A stretch of 64,000 nt of DNA from JBOFFC01 sp051648405 (lineage in GTDB: Bacteria; Planctomycetota; Planctomycetia; Pirellulales; Lacipirellulaceae). The number at the start of each line of letters is the position of its first letter. Within the stretch, counting starts at the first letter, position 1. The notes under the pieces are model-generated. The model searched no databases. It saw only the letters and a list, made by a program, of their open reading frames with translations, and was not told the origin of the DNA. This document shows, piece after piece, positions 33,531-41,519 of the stretch. The stretch spans positions 17,030 through 81,029 of the forward strand of contig JBOFFC010000134.1 in the NCBI GenBank assembly GCA_051648405.1. Direction: 5' to 3'. The position numbers were made by a program, and so were the translations under genes.

Positions 33531-35921
33531 TCACTGATTGATCGAGTACAGCAGCACGTTCAGCCCGATCCGGGCGGCGTCTTCCTTGCGGTACCCCCGG
33601 CACTCGATCGCCTCGTGGCGCTCCAGGGCGCAGCTCAGGTCGTAGGGGGAGAGGATCACGGCCCAACGACCGGCGACCTTGATCCCCTCGAGCAGCGGCG
33701 CCGTGCGCCGTACGCGGGCGGCGAGCGGCTCGTCGGTCGCGGTCGGCTGCGGGTCGCGGAGCTCGACCGTGCGGACGTCGAAGCCGCCGTAGTCGGCGGT
33801 CAGCAGCGGGTCGTCCGTCGGCACGCGCTCGAACTGCTTGGCCCCGAGCGCCTCGGCGACCTCGCGCCGCGCCGCGGCCGCGAACTCCTCGCTGGCGCAG
33901 ATCGAGTCGATCAGCAACGTGCCGCCGTTCTTCAGATACTCGCCGAGCGCTCGTCGCTCTTCGGGGGTGAAGCGAAAATCTCGCCGCCCGTGCATGAAGG
34001 CAAAGTGCCGGCGGCGTAGCCCCGGGTCGGCGGGGCTCAGCTCGCGCGGCTCGAGCGAGACGGCGAGCTTTGTCTCTCCCTCGGCCGCGGCGCGCAGCAG
34101 GTTCCCGAGCGCGCCGGGGGCGTCGTCGCACCCCCCGCCGTGACGGAGCTTCGCGACCTCGATCACTCCGCGCGCCCCCGCCCCCGCGAACGCCACGTCG
34201 TCGATCCGCTGAACGAACTGCTGCTCCTTGCCGCGCGGTTCGCGGTTGGTGGCGTAGGCGAGCACGTTCAGGCCAATGCTCGCGGCGTCCTCGACGCGAT
34301 CGCGGACCCCCGCGGGGTACGAATCGAGTCGCTCCGGAGCGCCGAGCTCCCAGTAGCACGACAGGTCTTCCTCGCAGTAGACGAACGACGTGCGGCAACC
34401 GTACTCGACCCCCACCAGCGACCCGACGTAATCCGACTCGGGGCGGACGACCCGCTCGGTCCGCCACAGCGGGTGCGACGGCTCGATCGTCCGCAGGCGG
34501 TGCTCGGGCTCGGGGAACATCGCTTCGACGAGCCGGTCGATCGCCGCGCGCGTCCCCTGCGGGTCGCAGCACGAGGGCTCGGCGAAGACAAACCCACCGC
34601 GATCGACGTAGTCGCGGAGCTTGTCGGCGACGTCGAGCAGCCCCCCCGCCTCGAGTCCGCTAACGTAAAGCACGGGGGCTTGCAGTAGGTCCTCGACCGT
34701 CGCCGCGCGGGGGTCGAGCGTTTGCCACGTCATCGGCAGTTCCCACGCCTTCTCCGCGGCCTCGGTCAGTCGCCACGCGTCGCGGCGGTGGGCGTTCCAC
34801 TTGGGGGAGTCCCCTTTCGCGCCGGCAACGGCGCGCGGCGCGACTTCGGGCCCGTGCCGCAGCTTGCCCAGCAAGATGGGCCGCCTCCCCTTCGACAGGA
34901 ACAGCAGGGCGAACGAGGAGGCGATTTGCGCGTCGGCCTCGATCCCGTCTCCCTGCCAGGTGTGGCTCAGCCGGTCTTGAGTTACGACCAGGCGCTCGGT
35001 CCCTTCGCGGTACCAGTCGTGCGCGCCGAGGAACCGCCGGGCCGATAATCGACCGGCGCGCTCGAGGCCGTACAGGTAGTAGTAGTGCCACGAGTTGTCG
35101 ATGCCGCGCGGCGCGGGGTTGCCGCGGACGCTGAAGTGCTCGCCGAGCCACGCTAGGCCCCGCTCGATCGCCTCGTCGTCGTCGTGCGGGAGGCAGCACT
35201 CGACGCGCCCCCCCGCGACGCGGGCGTCCCCTTCGGCCTCCGCCAGCCCGGCGACGACTAGCGCGCCGACGCCGGCGCAGGTCATGCTCCCCGTGCCGGG
35301 GATCGACGTGTTGTACGACCACGACCCGTCGTTGTTCTGCAGCTTCCGCCAGTAGGCGGCCGCGCGGCGCCACGTCTCGGGATCGACCTTCGCGCCGACG
35401 CGCTGCGCGTCGTACAGGGCGAGCAGCGCGAACTGCGAGTTGCTGGGGTCGGTCGATGCCCGCTCGGCGCCGTACCCCCAGGCGCCCTGGTCTTCGTCGG
35501 CGCGCTGCGCCCCCTCGAGCCAGCGGACGTTGCGCTGGATGAGCGCGAAGTCACGGCGCGGCGCCCCTTCGCAGAAGGCCATCGTCTGCAGCGCGACGCA
35601 GTACGTCCGCGACGGCTCGACGCCGCGCAGGTACTTCAGCCCCTTGGCGACGGTCGGGTCCTCCACGCCGAGCCCCGCGTTCAGCAGCGCGAGCGTGCAG
35701 AGCGCGGTGGTCCCGCCGGGAAACGCGGCCGGGTCGTTCCAGGCGCCGCGACCGTTCTGCGTGCGCTTGAGGTACCCCACTGCACGGTCGATCGTCGCCA
35801 GCACTCGGGCGGGGTCGATCGGCTCGGCGAGGACTCGTTGCCCGACAGCGCCGCGCCCCGCGGCGAGCGTCGTCGCCGCGAGGAGCACCACGACGATCAC
35901 GCGCGGCCACGAGCGCTGCAT
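33531..35921 (-). CDS. Terpenoid-cyclase-like repeat protein with two DUF4159 domains
   Basis: A 796-residue exported protein. Signal peptide about 1-27 (VIVVVLLAATTLAAG). Residues about 40-370 form prenyltransferase/squalene-oxidase-type alpha-alpha repeats (GRGAWNDPAAFPGGTTAL, DQGAWGYGAERASTDPSNS, NDGSWSYN). Two DUF4159 domains follow, about 405-560 and 620-796. Each ends with the same motif (IGLNVLAYATNR and IGLNVLLYSINQ), so they are an internal duplication. DUF4159 genes commonly go with MoxR/DUF58/Bat-type operons, and this one is divergent from the MoxR gene by 165 bases. ATG 35921 is chosen for the signal peptide. Function unknown. Confidence 0.85.
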   Translation of the reverse strand: MQRSWPRVIVVVLLAATTLAAGRGAVGQRVLAEPIDPARVLATIDRAVGYLKRTQNGRGAWNDPAAFPGGTTALCTLALLNAGLGVEDPTVAKGLKYLRGVEPSRTYCVALQTMAFCEGAPRRDFALIQRNVRWLEGAQRADEDQGAWGYGAERASTDPSNSQFALLALYDAQRVGAKVDPETWRRAAAYWRKLQNNDGSWSYNTSIPGTGSMTCAGVGALVVAGLAEAEGDARVAGGRVECCLPHDDDEAIERGLAWLGEHFSVRGNPAPRGIDNSWHYYYLYGLERAGRLSARRFLGAHDWYREGTERLVVTQDRLSHTWQGDGIEADAQIASSFALLFLSKGRRPILLGKLRHGPEVAPRAVAGAKGDSPKWNAHRRDAWRLTEAAEKAWELPMTWQTLDPRAATVEDLLQAPVLYVSGLEAGGLLDVADKLRDYVDRGGFVFAEPSCCDPQGTRAAIDRLVEAMFPEPEHRLRTIEPSHPLWRTERVVRPESDYVGSLVGVEYGCRTSFVYCEEDLSCYWELGAPERLDSYPAGVRDRVEDAASIGLNVLAYATNREPRGKEQQFVQRIDDVAFAGAGARGVIEVAKLRHGGGCDDAPGALGNLLRAAAEGETKLAVSLEPRELSPADPGLRRRHFAFMHGRRDFRFTPEERRALGEYLKNGGTLLIDSICASEEFAAAARREVAEALGAKQFERVPTDDPLLTADYGGFDVRTVELRDPQPTATDEPLAARVRRTAPLLEGIKVAGRWAVILSPYDLSCALERHEAIECRGYRKEDAARIGLNVLLYSINQ

Positions 35922-36086
35922 GTCGGACGCCACGACGGGTTGAGAGGGGCAACAGCTCCCAAGTATAGCCCGCGTCGGTCCGTTGGTCCGCACGCACCCT
36001 CCCCGTAGAATCGGCCCGCACAGTCGGCGGCGCGATCCGTCGATCAACGACCGTCCATCGGCCCCCTTCGACCTGCGAGTCCCCCC

Positions 36087-37130
36087 TTGAGCGGCGCCCC
36101 CACACCGACTCCGGCCCCCGGTAAGACGCGCAATCTGGGCGAAGTGCTCCAGGAGTTCCGGCAGCACCGGCACGTAATGCAGCAAGAGCTGCAGAAGGTG
36201 ATCGTCGGCCAAGACGCAGTGATCGAGCAAGTCTTCGCGGCGATCTTCACCCGCGGTCACTGCCTGCTCGAGGGGGTCCCGGGCCTCGCCAAGACGCTGA
36301 TGGTCTCGACCCTGGCGCGGATCCTCGACCTGGGTTTCCAGCGGATCCAGTTCACCCCCGACCTGATGCCCTCGGACATCACGGGGACGAACGTCCTCGA
36401 CGAGGACGACGCCGGGAAGCGCAGCTTCCGCTTCGTGCCGGGGCCGATCTTCGCCAACATCCTGCTCGCGGACGAGATCAATCGCACCCCCCCAAAGACC
36501 CAGGCCGCCCTGCTCCAAGCGATGCAAGAGCGCGAGGTCACCGTCGGCCAGACGACCTACGAGCTCCCCAACCCGTTCTTCACGATCGCCACTCAGAACC
36601 CGATCGAGCAGGAAGGGACCTACCCCCTCCCCGAGGCGCAGCTCGACCGCTTCATGTTCAACATCAGGGTCGATTACCCGACCCGCGACGAAGAGGAACG
36701 GATCCTCGCCAGCACCACCCGCGGCGAGAAGCCCGAGGTGAACAAGGTCCTGTCGGGCAAGGCGATCCTGAACGTGCAGAAGCTGGTCGGCTCGGTGGCG
36801 GTGAGCGAGTACGTGATCAAATACGTCGCGGCGCTCGTGAGGGCGACCCGGCCGCGCGACGAGTCGGCGCCGAAGTTCGTCCGCGAGCTGGTCGATTGGG
36901 GCGCCGGCCCCCGCGCGGGGCAGTTCCTGATCCAGGGTGGCAAGGCGCTCGCCGCGATGGACGGCCGCTTCAGCGTCTCGATCGAGGACGTGCAGAAGAT
37001 CGCCCTCCCCGTCCTGCGGCACCGCGTGGCGGCGAACTTCCAAGCACAAGCCGAGGGGATGACGACCGAGGACATCGTCCTGCGGCTCGTGAAAGAGACG
37101 CCGACGCCGGAGGTGCCGAAGTTCGCGTAG
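36087..37130 (+). CDS. MoxR family AAA+ ATPase
   Basis: A 347-residue AAA+ chaperone-like ATPase. Walker A GVPGLAKT at residues 63-70, Walker B ILLADE at 125-130, followed by the MoxR signature INRTPPKTQAALLQAMQE and the sensor region ATQNPIEQEGTYPLPEAQ. The start is TTG at 36087, giving MSGAPTPTPAPGK. MoxR proteins act with VWA-domain proteins in maturation or stress complexes. The genes for those partners follow (37600, 39029, 41520), but a four-helix-bundle cassette is inserted directly after this gene's stop. Confidence 0.95.
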   Translation: MSGAPTPTPAPGKTRNLGEVLQEFRQHRHVMQQELQKVIVGQDAVIEQVFAAIFTRGHCLLEGVPGLAKTLMVSTLARILDLGFQRIQFTPDLMPSDITGTNVLDEDDAGKRSFRFVPGPIFANILLADEINRTPPKTQAALLQAMQEREVTVGQTTYELPNPFFTIATQNPIEQEGTYPLPEAQLDRFMFNIRVDYPTRDEEERILASTTRGEKPEVNKVLSGKAILNVQKLVGSVAVSEYVIKYVAALVRATRPRDESAPKFVRELVDWGAGPRAGQFLIQGGKALAAMDGRFSVSIEDVQKIALPVLRHRVAANFQAQAEGMTTEDIVLRLVKETPTPEVPKFA

Positions 37131-37165
37131 CGGGCAGCGGGCAGCAGGCAGAGGGCAGCAGGCAG
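37131..37165. repeat. Class A repeat, left arm flanking the first four-helix-bundle gene
   Basis: GGCAGCAGGCAGAGGGCAGC units begin at the base after the MoxR TAG. A core of 27 bases matches the right arm at 37558-37592 perfectly in inverse orientation. Confidence 0.9.
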
Positions 37166-37187
37166 TATCAACTACGGAGAACGTTTC

Positions 37188-37547
37188 TTGGCGGTCAAGA
37201 ACTATCGGGACCTGATCGCTTGGCAGAAAGCGATGGACTTGGCGGAGCAGGTCTACGCGCTGACGCAGAGCTTTCCTCCGGACGAGCGCTTCGGCATGAC
37301 GTCGCAACTCCGACGGTCGTCGGTCTCGGTTCCGTCGAACATCGCCGAGGGCCAAGGACGGTTCTCCGACCGCGACTTCCACCGATTCCTCTCCATTGCT
37401 CACGGCTCGTTGCGCGAGGCTGAAACACAGCTCGAGCTTGCAACGAGGCTGCGGTTCGTCAATGCCGAGAAGGTCGCACCGCTCTCAGACCTCGCCGCCG
37501 AGGTGGGCCGCCTCATCGTCGGCCTCGCCCGCTCCCTCAAACCCTGA
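37188..37547 (+). CDS. Four-helix-bundle protein (23S rRNA intervening-sequence type), first copy
   Basis: A 119-residue protein starting at TTG 37188 with a GGAGA site (37176-37180). It has the S23/TIGR02436 signature: NYRDLIAWQKAMDLAEQVYA at the start, then SQLRRSSVSVPSNIAEGQGR (about 44-63) and an RFLSIAHGSLREAETQL helix. The family was first found as ORFs within 23S rRNA intervening sequences, and the Avd protein of diversity-generating retroelements shares the fold. No reverse transcriptase or rRNA gene is nearby. The gene is bounded on both sides by inverted class A repeats and lies between two genes that belong together, so it looks like an inserted cassette. Confidence 0.92.
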   Translation: MAVKNYRDLIAWQKAMDLAEQVYALTQSFPPDERFGMTSQLRRSSVSVPSNIAEGQGRFSDRDFHRFLSIAHGSLREAETQLELATRLRFVNAEKVAPLSDLAAEVGRLIVGLARSLKP

Positions 37548-37557
37548 CCCCGCCACA

Positions 37558-37592
37558 CTGCCTGCTGCCCTCTGCCTGCTGCCCTCTGCCCA
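37558..37592. repeat. Class A repeat, right arm flanking the first four-helix-bundle gene
   Basis: CTGCCTGCTGCCCTCTGCCT units, the reverse complement of the left arm at 37131-37165. The arm starts 10 bases after the four-helix-bundle stop and ends 7 bases before the DUF58 ATG. Confidence 0.9.
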
Positions 37593-37599
37593 CTCTCTT

Positions 37600-38496
37600 A
37601 TGCCCTCCGTCGAGAGCTACCTGAAGCCCGAGGTCATCCGCCAGATCGCGCGGCTGGACCTTCGTGCGCAGTTCATCGTCAAGGGCTTCTTGCAGGGGCT
37701 GCACGCCAGCCCGTTCCACGGGTTCTCGGTCGAGTTCAGCGAGCACCGCAAGTACACCACCGGCGACGACCCCAAGGACATCGACTGGCTCGCCTACGCC
37801 AAGACCGACCGCTACTACGTCAAGAAGTTCGAGGCCGAGACCAACATCACCGGCTACCTGGCGATGGACCTCAGCAAGTCGATGGCCTACAGCTACCGGC
37901 AAGAGCTGACGAAGTTCGACTACTCGATCTGCCTCGCCGCGGCGCTCACCTACTTGATGGTCCACCAGCAGGACCCCGTGGGCCTCGTGGCGTTCACCAA
38001 CCGCATCACGCACTCGCTCCCCCCCAAGAGCAAGCGCTCGCAGATCGGCACGCTCCTCGCGCTGCTCGCGCGGCTGAAGCCCGAGGGGGAGACCGACGTC
38101 GGCGCCAGCCTCACGCAGCTCGCCGCCATGCTGCGGCACGCGAGTTTGGTGATGGTCTTCAGCGACCTGCTGACCGACGAGGCGGGGGTCATCGCCGGCC
38201 TGCGTCGCCTGCGGCACGGCGGCCACGACGTGATCCTGTTCCACGTCCTCGACGAAGCCGAGGTGACGTTCCCCTTCCGCGGCCTGGTGGATTTCGAAGA
38301 GCCCGAGTCGGGCCAGCGCATGGAGGTCGATGCCGACGGCTTCCGCGCGGACTACCTCGAACAGGTCGCAAAGCTCCGCGAGACGTACCGCCAAGAGTGC
38401 TTCCAGAGCGGAGTTGACTACGTGCCGCTCGACACCAGCATGCCGTTCGACCGCGCGTTGACGGAGTACCTGGCGACGCGGAGGCAGAGGGCATAG
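37600..38496 (+). CDS. DUF58 domain protein
   Basis: A 298-residue soluble protein. The DUF58 core is clear (FSEHRKYTTGDDPKDIDWLA, about 44-63, then YYVKKFEAETN). A VWA-like fold follows, with D-x-S-x-S in AMDLSKSMAY (about 89-98). DUF58 proteins are partners of MoxR ATPases in the same operons. ATG 37600 lies 7 bases from a class A repeat arm, leaving no room for a usual ribosome-binding site. The stop is followed at once by a class B repeat. Confidence 0.92.
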   Translation: MPSVESYLKPEVIRQIARLDLRAQFIVKGFLQGLHASPFHGFSVEFSEHRKYTTGDDPKDIDWLAYAKTDRYYVKKFEAETNITGYLAMDLSKSMAYSYRQELTKFDYSICLAAALTYLMVHQQDPVGLVAFTNRITHSLPPKSKRSQIGTLLALLARLKPEGETDVGASLTQLAAMLRHASLVMVFSDLLTDEAGVIAGLRRLRHGGHDVILFHVLDEAEVTFPFRGLVDFEEPESGQRMEVDADGFRADYLEQVAKLRETYRQECFQSGVDYVPLDTSMPFDRALTEYLATRRQRA

Positions 38497-38528
38497 GGGC
38501 TGTCGGCTGTTGGCTTTCGGCTGTCAGC
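38497..38528. repeat. Class B repeat, left arm flanking the second four-helix-bundle gene
   Basis: Units of GGCTGTCGGCTGTTGGC and TTTCGGCTGTCAGC begin at the base after the DUF58 stop. The same units in inverse orientation form the right arm at 38995-39026, in a different unit order. Confidence 0.85.
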
Positions 38529-38587
38529 ACGAAGGGAGGCTGTTGGGTTGGCTTTGCGGTCGGCTTCGGTTCGTAGGGGAGGCTGCG

Positions 38588-38971
38588 ATGCAGGATTTTC
38601 GAAACTTGGACGCTTGGAAGCTCGCGCACGCGATGACGCTCGACGTGTACCGACAGACGGCGTCATTCCCGACCGACGAGCGGTATGGGATCACCTCGCA
38701 GCTTCGCCGTGCGGCTGGTTCAATCGGCGCCAACCTCGCCGAAGGATGCGGGCGTGGCAGCGACGCGGACTTCGCCCGATTCGTCCAGATCGCCTTGGGC
38801 TCCGCCAGCGAGGTGGAGTACCACTTGCTCCTCGCACGCGACCTGGGGCACCTCGCCGCCGGCCGCCACGACGACCTGGAGCAGACCATTCAGCGCATCA
38901 AGCGAATGCTGACGTCGCTGCTGAAGCGCCTCCGCGGCGCCGGCCCAGTTCCAACTCCTGGAGAAAACTGA
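38588..38971 (+). CDS. Four-helix-bundle protein (23S rRNA intervening-sequence type), second copy
   Basis: A 127-residue protein starting at ATG 38588 with a GGGAGG site 6 bases upstream. Signature: DFRNLDAWKLAHAMTLDVYR, then TSQLRRAAGSIGANLAEGCG (about 37-56) and an RFVQIALGSASEVEYHLLLA helix. It belongs to the same family as 37188-37547 but the two are well diverged (roughly 40 percent identical by eye), so this is not a recent duplication. It too is framed by inverted repeats, of class B rather than class A, and separates the DUF58 gene from the BatA-like gene. Confidence 0.92.
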   Translation: MQDFRNLDAWKLAHAMTLDVYRQTASFPTDERYGITSQLRRAAGSIGANLAEGCGRGSDADFARFVQIALGSASEVEYHLLLARDLGHLAAGRHDDLEQTIQRIKRMLTSLLKRLRGAGPVPTPGEN

Positions 38972-38994
38972 AAATTTGAACCCCGCGTCCGTCC

Positions 38995-39026
38995 CCGACA
39001 GCCAATAGCCGACAGCCGAAAGCCCC
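38995..39026. repeat. Class B repeat, right arm flanking the second four-helix-bundle gene
   Basis: CCGACAGCCAATAGCCGACA followed by GCCGAAAGCC, ending 2 bases before the TTG that starts the BatA-like gene. Confidence 0.85.
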
Positions 39027-39028
39027 CT

Positions 39029-41257
39029 TTGGCCTTCCTCACCCCCGCACTGCTCGCCGGCGTGCTGCTGATCGCGGCGCCGATCTTGCTGCACCTCGCC
39101 ACGCGACGGCAGCCGCGGCGCGAGGTGTTCCCGGCGCTGCGCCTGCTGCGGAAGGAGATGCGGCGCACGGAGACGCGGCTGCAACTGCGGCGCTGGTTGC
39201 TGCTCGCCCTGCGCTGCGCTGCGATCGCGCTGCTCGCGCTGGCGCTCGCGCGCCCCGTGATGCGACCTCAACCGGTGGGCGGGGAGGCCGGACTGGGCGC
39301 CGCAACGGGGCCGGCCGGCGAGGGGCTTGCGCTCGGCGTTGTGATCGACAACGCGCAGGGCGCCGCCTATCGGAGCGACAACCGCACGCGGCTCGACGCG
39401 GCCCGTGAGAACGCCGGGTGGTTGCTCGAACAAGCGCCGAGCGACGCCCGCGTGACGCTCGCCGACCGCTCGCGCGGGGGGCGGGCGATCGACGGCGACC
39501 GCGACGCGGCCCTCGTGCGGCTCGGGCGGATGACGATCGACCCCGCGTCGCGCTCGCTCGGCGCCGCGGTCCGCGACGCCCTGGAGCGACTCGCCGAGGC
39601 GCCCGCCGCGCGGCGCGAAGCGTACGTGTTCACCGACTTCTCCGCCGGCGCTTGGGACGACGCGGCGGAGAAGGACGTCCGCGACGCGCTCGACGAGCGA
39701 CCGGGAGTCGCCGTGCGGCTAGTCGATGTCGGCGTCCCCGAGCCTCGCAACGTGGGGGTCGTCGCCGCGACGCCGGCGAGCGAGTCGCTCGTGGTCGGCG
39801 AGCCTCTCGGCGTGCGCGTCACGCTCGCGGCTGCCGGCGCGTGGCCCGAGGGGATCGTCGCCCAACTGCTCCTCGACACGGGGGACGGCCCCGTGAAACG
39901 GGACGAGCGGAAGGTCGATCTGGAGGCCCCCACCGGCGACGGCGTGCAGCGCGAGACGTCGATCGAGTTCCTCGTCACCGGCCTCGAGCGAGGCTTCCAC
40001 TCCGGCGAGGTGCGAGTGCTCGCCGCCGACGCCCTCGCCGAGGACGACCAGCGCCCGTTCTGCGTCGAGGTGACCGAGCCGCGGGCCGTCTGGTGCGTGG
40101 GCGCCAGCGAAGACGACGCGGTGTTCGTCCGCCAGGCGCTCGCCCCCGCGGGGGTCGCCGCGCGATTCCGGGTCGTGGCGACGTCGCTCGCCGAGTTCGA
40201 GTCACCCGCTCGCGCGCGCGAGCTTGCCTCCTCAAGTCCCCCGGCCTGCGTGTGGCTCCTCGACCCGCCGCCGTTCGACGATCCAGCCGCATGGCGTCGC
40301 CTCGCCGACTACACCGGCGCGGGAGGTTCGGTCGCGATCGCCTTGGGACGCAGCGCTTCGACCGAGGGAATGGGCTCTACCGAGGGACTGGGCTCTACCA
40401 AGGGAGTGGGCTCGACCGACGCGCAGGCCCTCGTCCCCGCGCGGCTGCGCTGGCGGTCGCGCGAAGAGACGTACCTGCGGCCGACGACTTACGCGCACCC
40501 GGCGATCGCCGCGCTCTCCGACTACGCCGAGGCGATCCCCTGGAGCGCTTTCCCCGTGTTCCAGCGCTGGGAGCTCGAGTCGGTCGACCCGGCGGCGGCG
40601 ATCGTCGCGACGTACGCCGACGGCTCGCCGGCGATCGTCGAGCGCCGCAGCGGCGCGGGGCGCGTGCTGCTGGTGACGACGTCGTTCTCCGACGGACTCA
40701 ACGAGCCCGACCCGTGGAACCTGCTCCCCACGGGAGAGGACCCGTGGCCGTTTGTGCTGCTCGTCAATTCTCTGACCGACTACCTGAGCGGCGCCGGCTC
40801 GGCGCGGCTCAACTACACGGCGGGAGAGTCGGTCACGGTCCCCCTGCCCCCCGCGTTCGACGGCCCGGGGTTCATCCTGCGCACGCCGCGCGGCGAGGCG
40901 CTGCGGCAGGCGATCCCCCCCGGCCGACGCGACGTGGTGCTGGGCGTCGCCCAAGAGCCGGGCGCCTACCGCGCCGAGGCGGGGGGTGCCTCGGCGACGC
41001 TCGACCGGCGGTTCGCCGTGGCGCTCGACCCCGCGACGTCGCGCGTCGAACGAATCGACGCGGCGGCCCTGGTCGAGCGGCTCGGGCCCGACCGCGTGCG
41101 CCTGGTCGATGACCGCGCCGAGCTCGCAGCGTCGATCACGGTCGGCCAAGTCGGCCACGAGCTGTACGGCTGGGCGCTGGGCCTGGTGGCGCTCGTGTTC
41201 GCCGCCGAGCACCTCGTCTCGAATCGCTTCTACCGTGACGTAAAGGAAGGTCGATAG
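39029..41257 (+). CDS. BatA-like membrane protein with degenerate VWA region
   Basis: A 742-residue protein starting at TTG 39029. The N-terminal BatA domain is clear: FLTPALLAGVLLIAAPILLH, the cytoplasmic FPALRLLRKEMRRTETRLQL, then a second helix LLLALRCAAIALLALALARP. The following VWA-like domain has VVIDNAQGAA where the metal site should be DxSxS, so the site is degenerate. A large beta-rich periplasmic part and a C-terminal helix (WALGLVALVFAAEHL) complete it. The gene acts with MoxR and DUF58 in the same operon. An in-frame 18-base repeat encodes STEGMG-type units near residue 445. A class B repeat ends 2 bases upstream of the start. Confidence 0.87.
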   Translation: MAFLTPALLAGVLLIAAPILLHLATRRQPRREVFPALRLLRKEMRRTETRLQLRRWLLLALRCAAIALLALALARPVMRPQPVGGEAGLGAATGPAGEGLALGVVIDNAQGAAYRSDNRTRLDAARENAGWLLEQAPSDARVTLADRSRGGRAIDGDRDAALVRLGRMTIDPASRSLGAAVRDALERLAEAPAARREAYVFTDFSAGAWDDAAEKDVRDALDERPGVAVRLVDVGVPEPRNVGVVAATPASESLVVGEPLGVRVTLAAAGAWPEGIVAQLLLDTGDGPVKRDERKVDLEAPTGDGVQRETSIEFLVTGLERGFHSGEVRVLAADALAEDDQRPFCVEVTEPRAVWCVGASEDDAVFVRQALAPAGVAARFRVVATSLAEFESPARARELASSSPPACVWLLDPPPFDDPAAWRRLADYTGAGGSVAIALGRSASTEGMGSTEGLGSTKGVGSTDAQALVPARLRWRSREETYLRPTTYAHPAIAALSDYAEAIPWSAFPVFQRWELESVDPAAAIVATYADGSPAIVERRSGAGRVLLVTTSFSDGLNEPDPWNLLPTGEDPWPFVLLVNSLTDYLSGAGSARLNYTAGESVTVPLPPAFDGPGFILRTPRGEALRQAIPPGRRDVVLGVAQEPGAYRAEAGGASATLDRRFAVALDPATSRVERIDAAALVERLGPDRVRLVDDRAELAASITVGQVGHELYGWALGLVALVFAAEHLVSNRFYRDVKEGR
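40358..40417 (+). repeat. In-frame 18-base tandem repeat in the BatA-like gene
   Basis: About 3.3 copies of an 18-base unit (TCTACCGAGGGACTGGGC type) encode STEGMG-STEGLG-STKGVG-STD. The array sits in a linker before the LVPARLRWRSREETY stretch and may vary in copy number between strains. Confidence 0.85.
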
Positions 41258-41265
41258 GTGGATCA

Positions 41266-41397
41266 AGGGGAGATGATGGGGATGGACTACGCCGGCGCAC
41301 GCCAACCGCAGTCGGAGGAATCAAGTCGCCGCAAGCGCTCGAACACACCGAACGGCCATCCCTACTATCTCCCCAGTCATCCCCCCATTTCCTTTCC
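41266..41397. repeat. Class F inverted repeat (GGGGATGAGGGGAGA type)
   Basis: The left arm AGGGGAGATGATGGGGATGG is at 41266-41285. The right arm holds CCATCCCTACTATCTCCCC and AGTCATCCCCCCATTTCC (41356-41397). The pair fills part of the 262-base gap between the two BatA-like genes. Confidence 0.75.
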
Positions 41398-41519
41398 GTA
41401 AGCCTCGCTGCGGAGTGGATCCCGTCGAGGCGGTGGGGCCGAAGGGGCGAGCGTGGTAAGCTCGGCCCCCCGTGGCGAGGCCACACCCGACGGATCGCTC
41501 GGAGCGACCAAGCAAGCCG

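Noticed and set aside
35922..37403. Open frame of the DUF4159 gene runs on upstream to 37403 (minus strand)
   Set aside because: The added 494 codons lie opposite the MoxR gene and have no protein features. The signal peptide begins at ATG 35921.
37188..38971. Diversity-generating retroelement, because Avd shares the four-helix-bundle family
   Set aside because: No reverse transcriptase and no template/variable repeat pair was found in the window.
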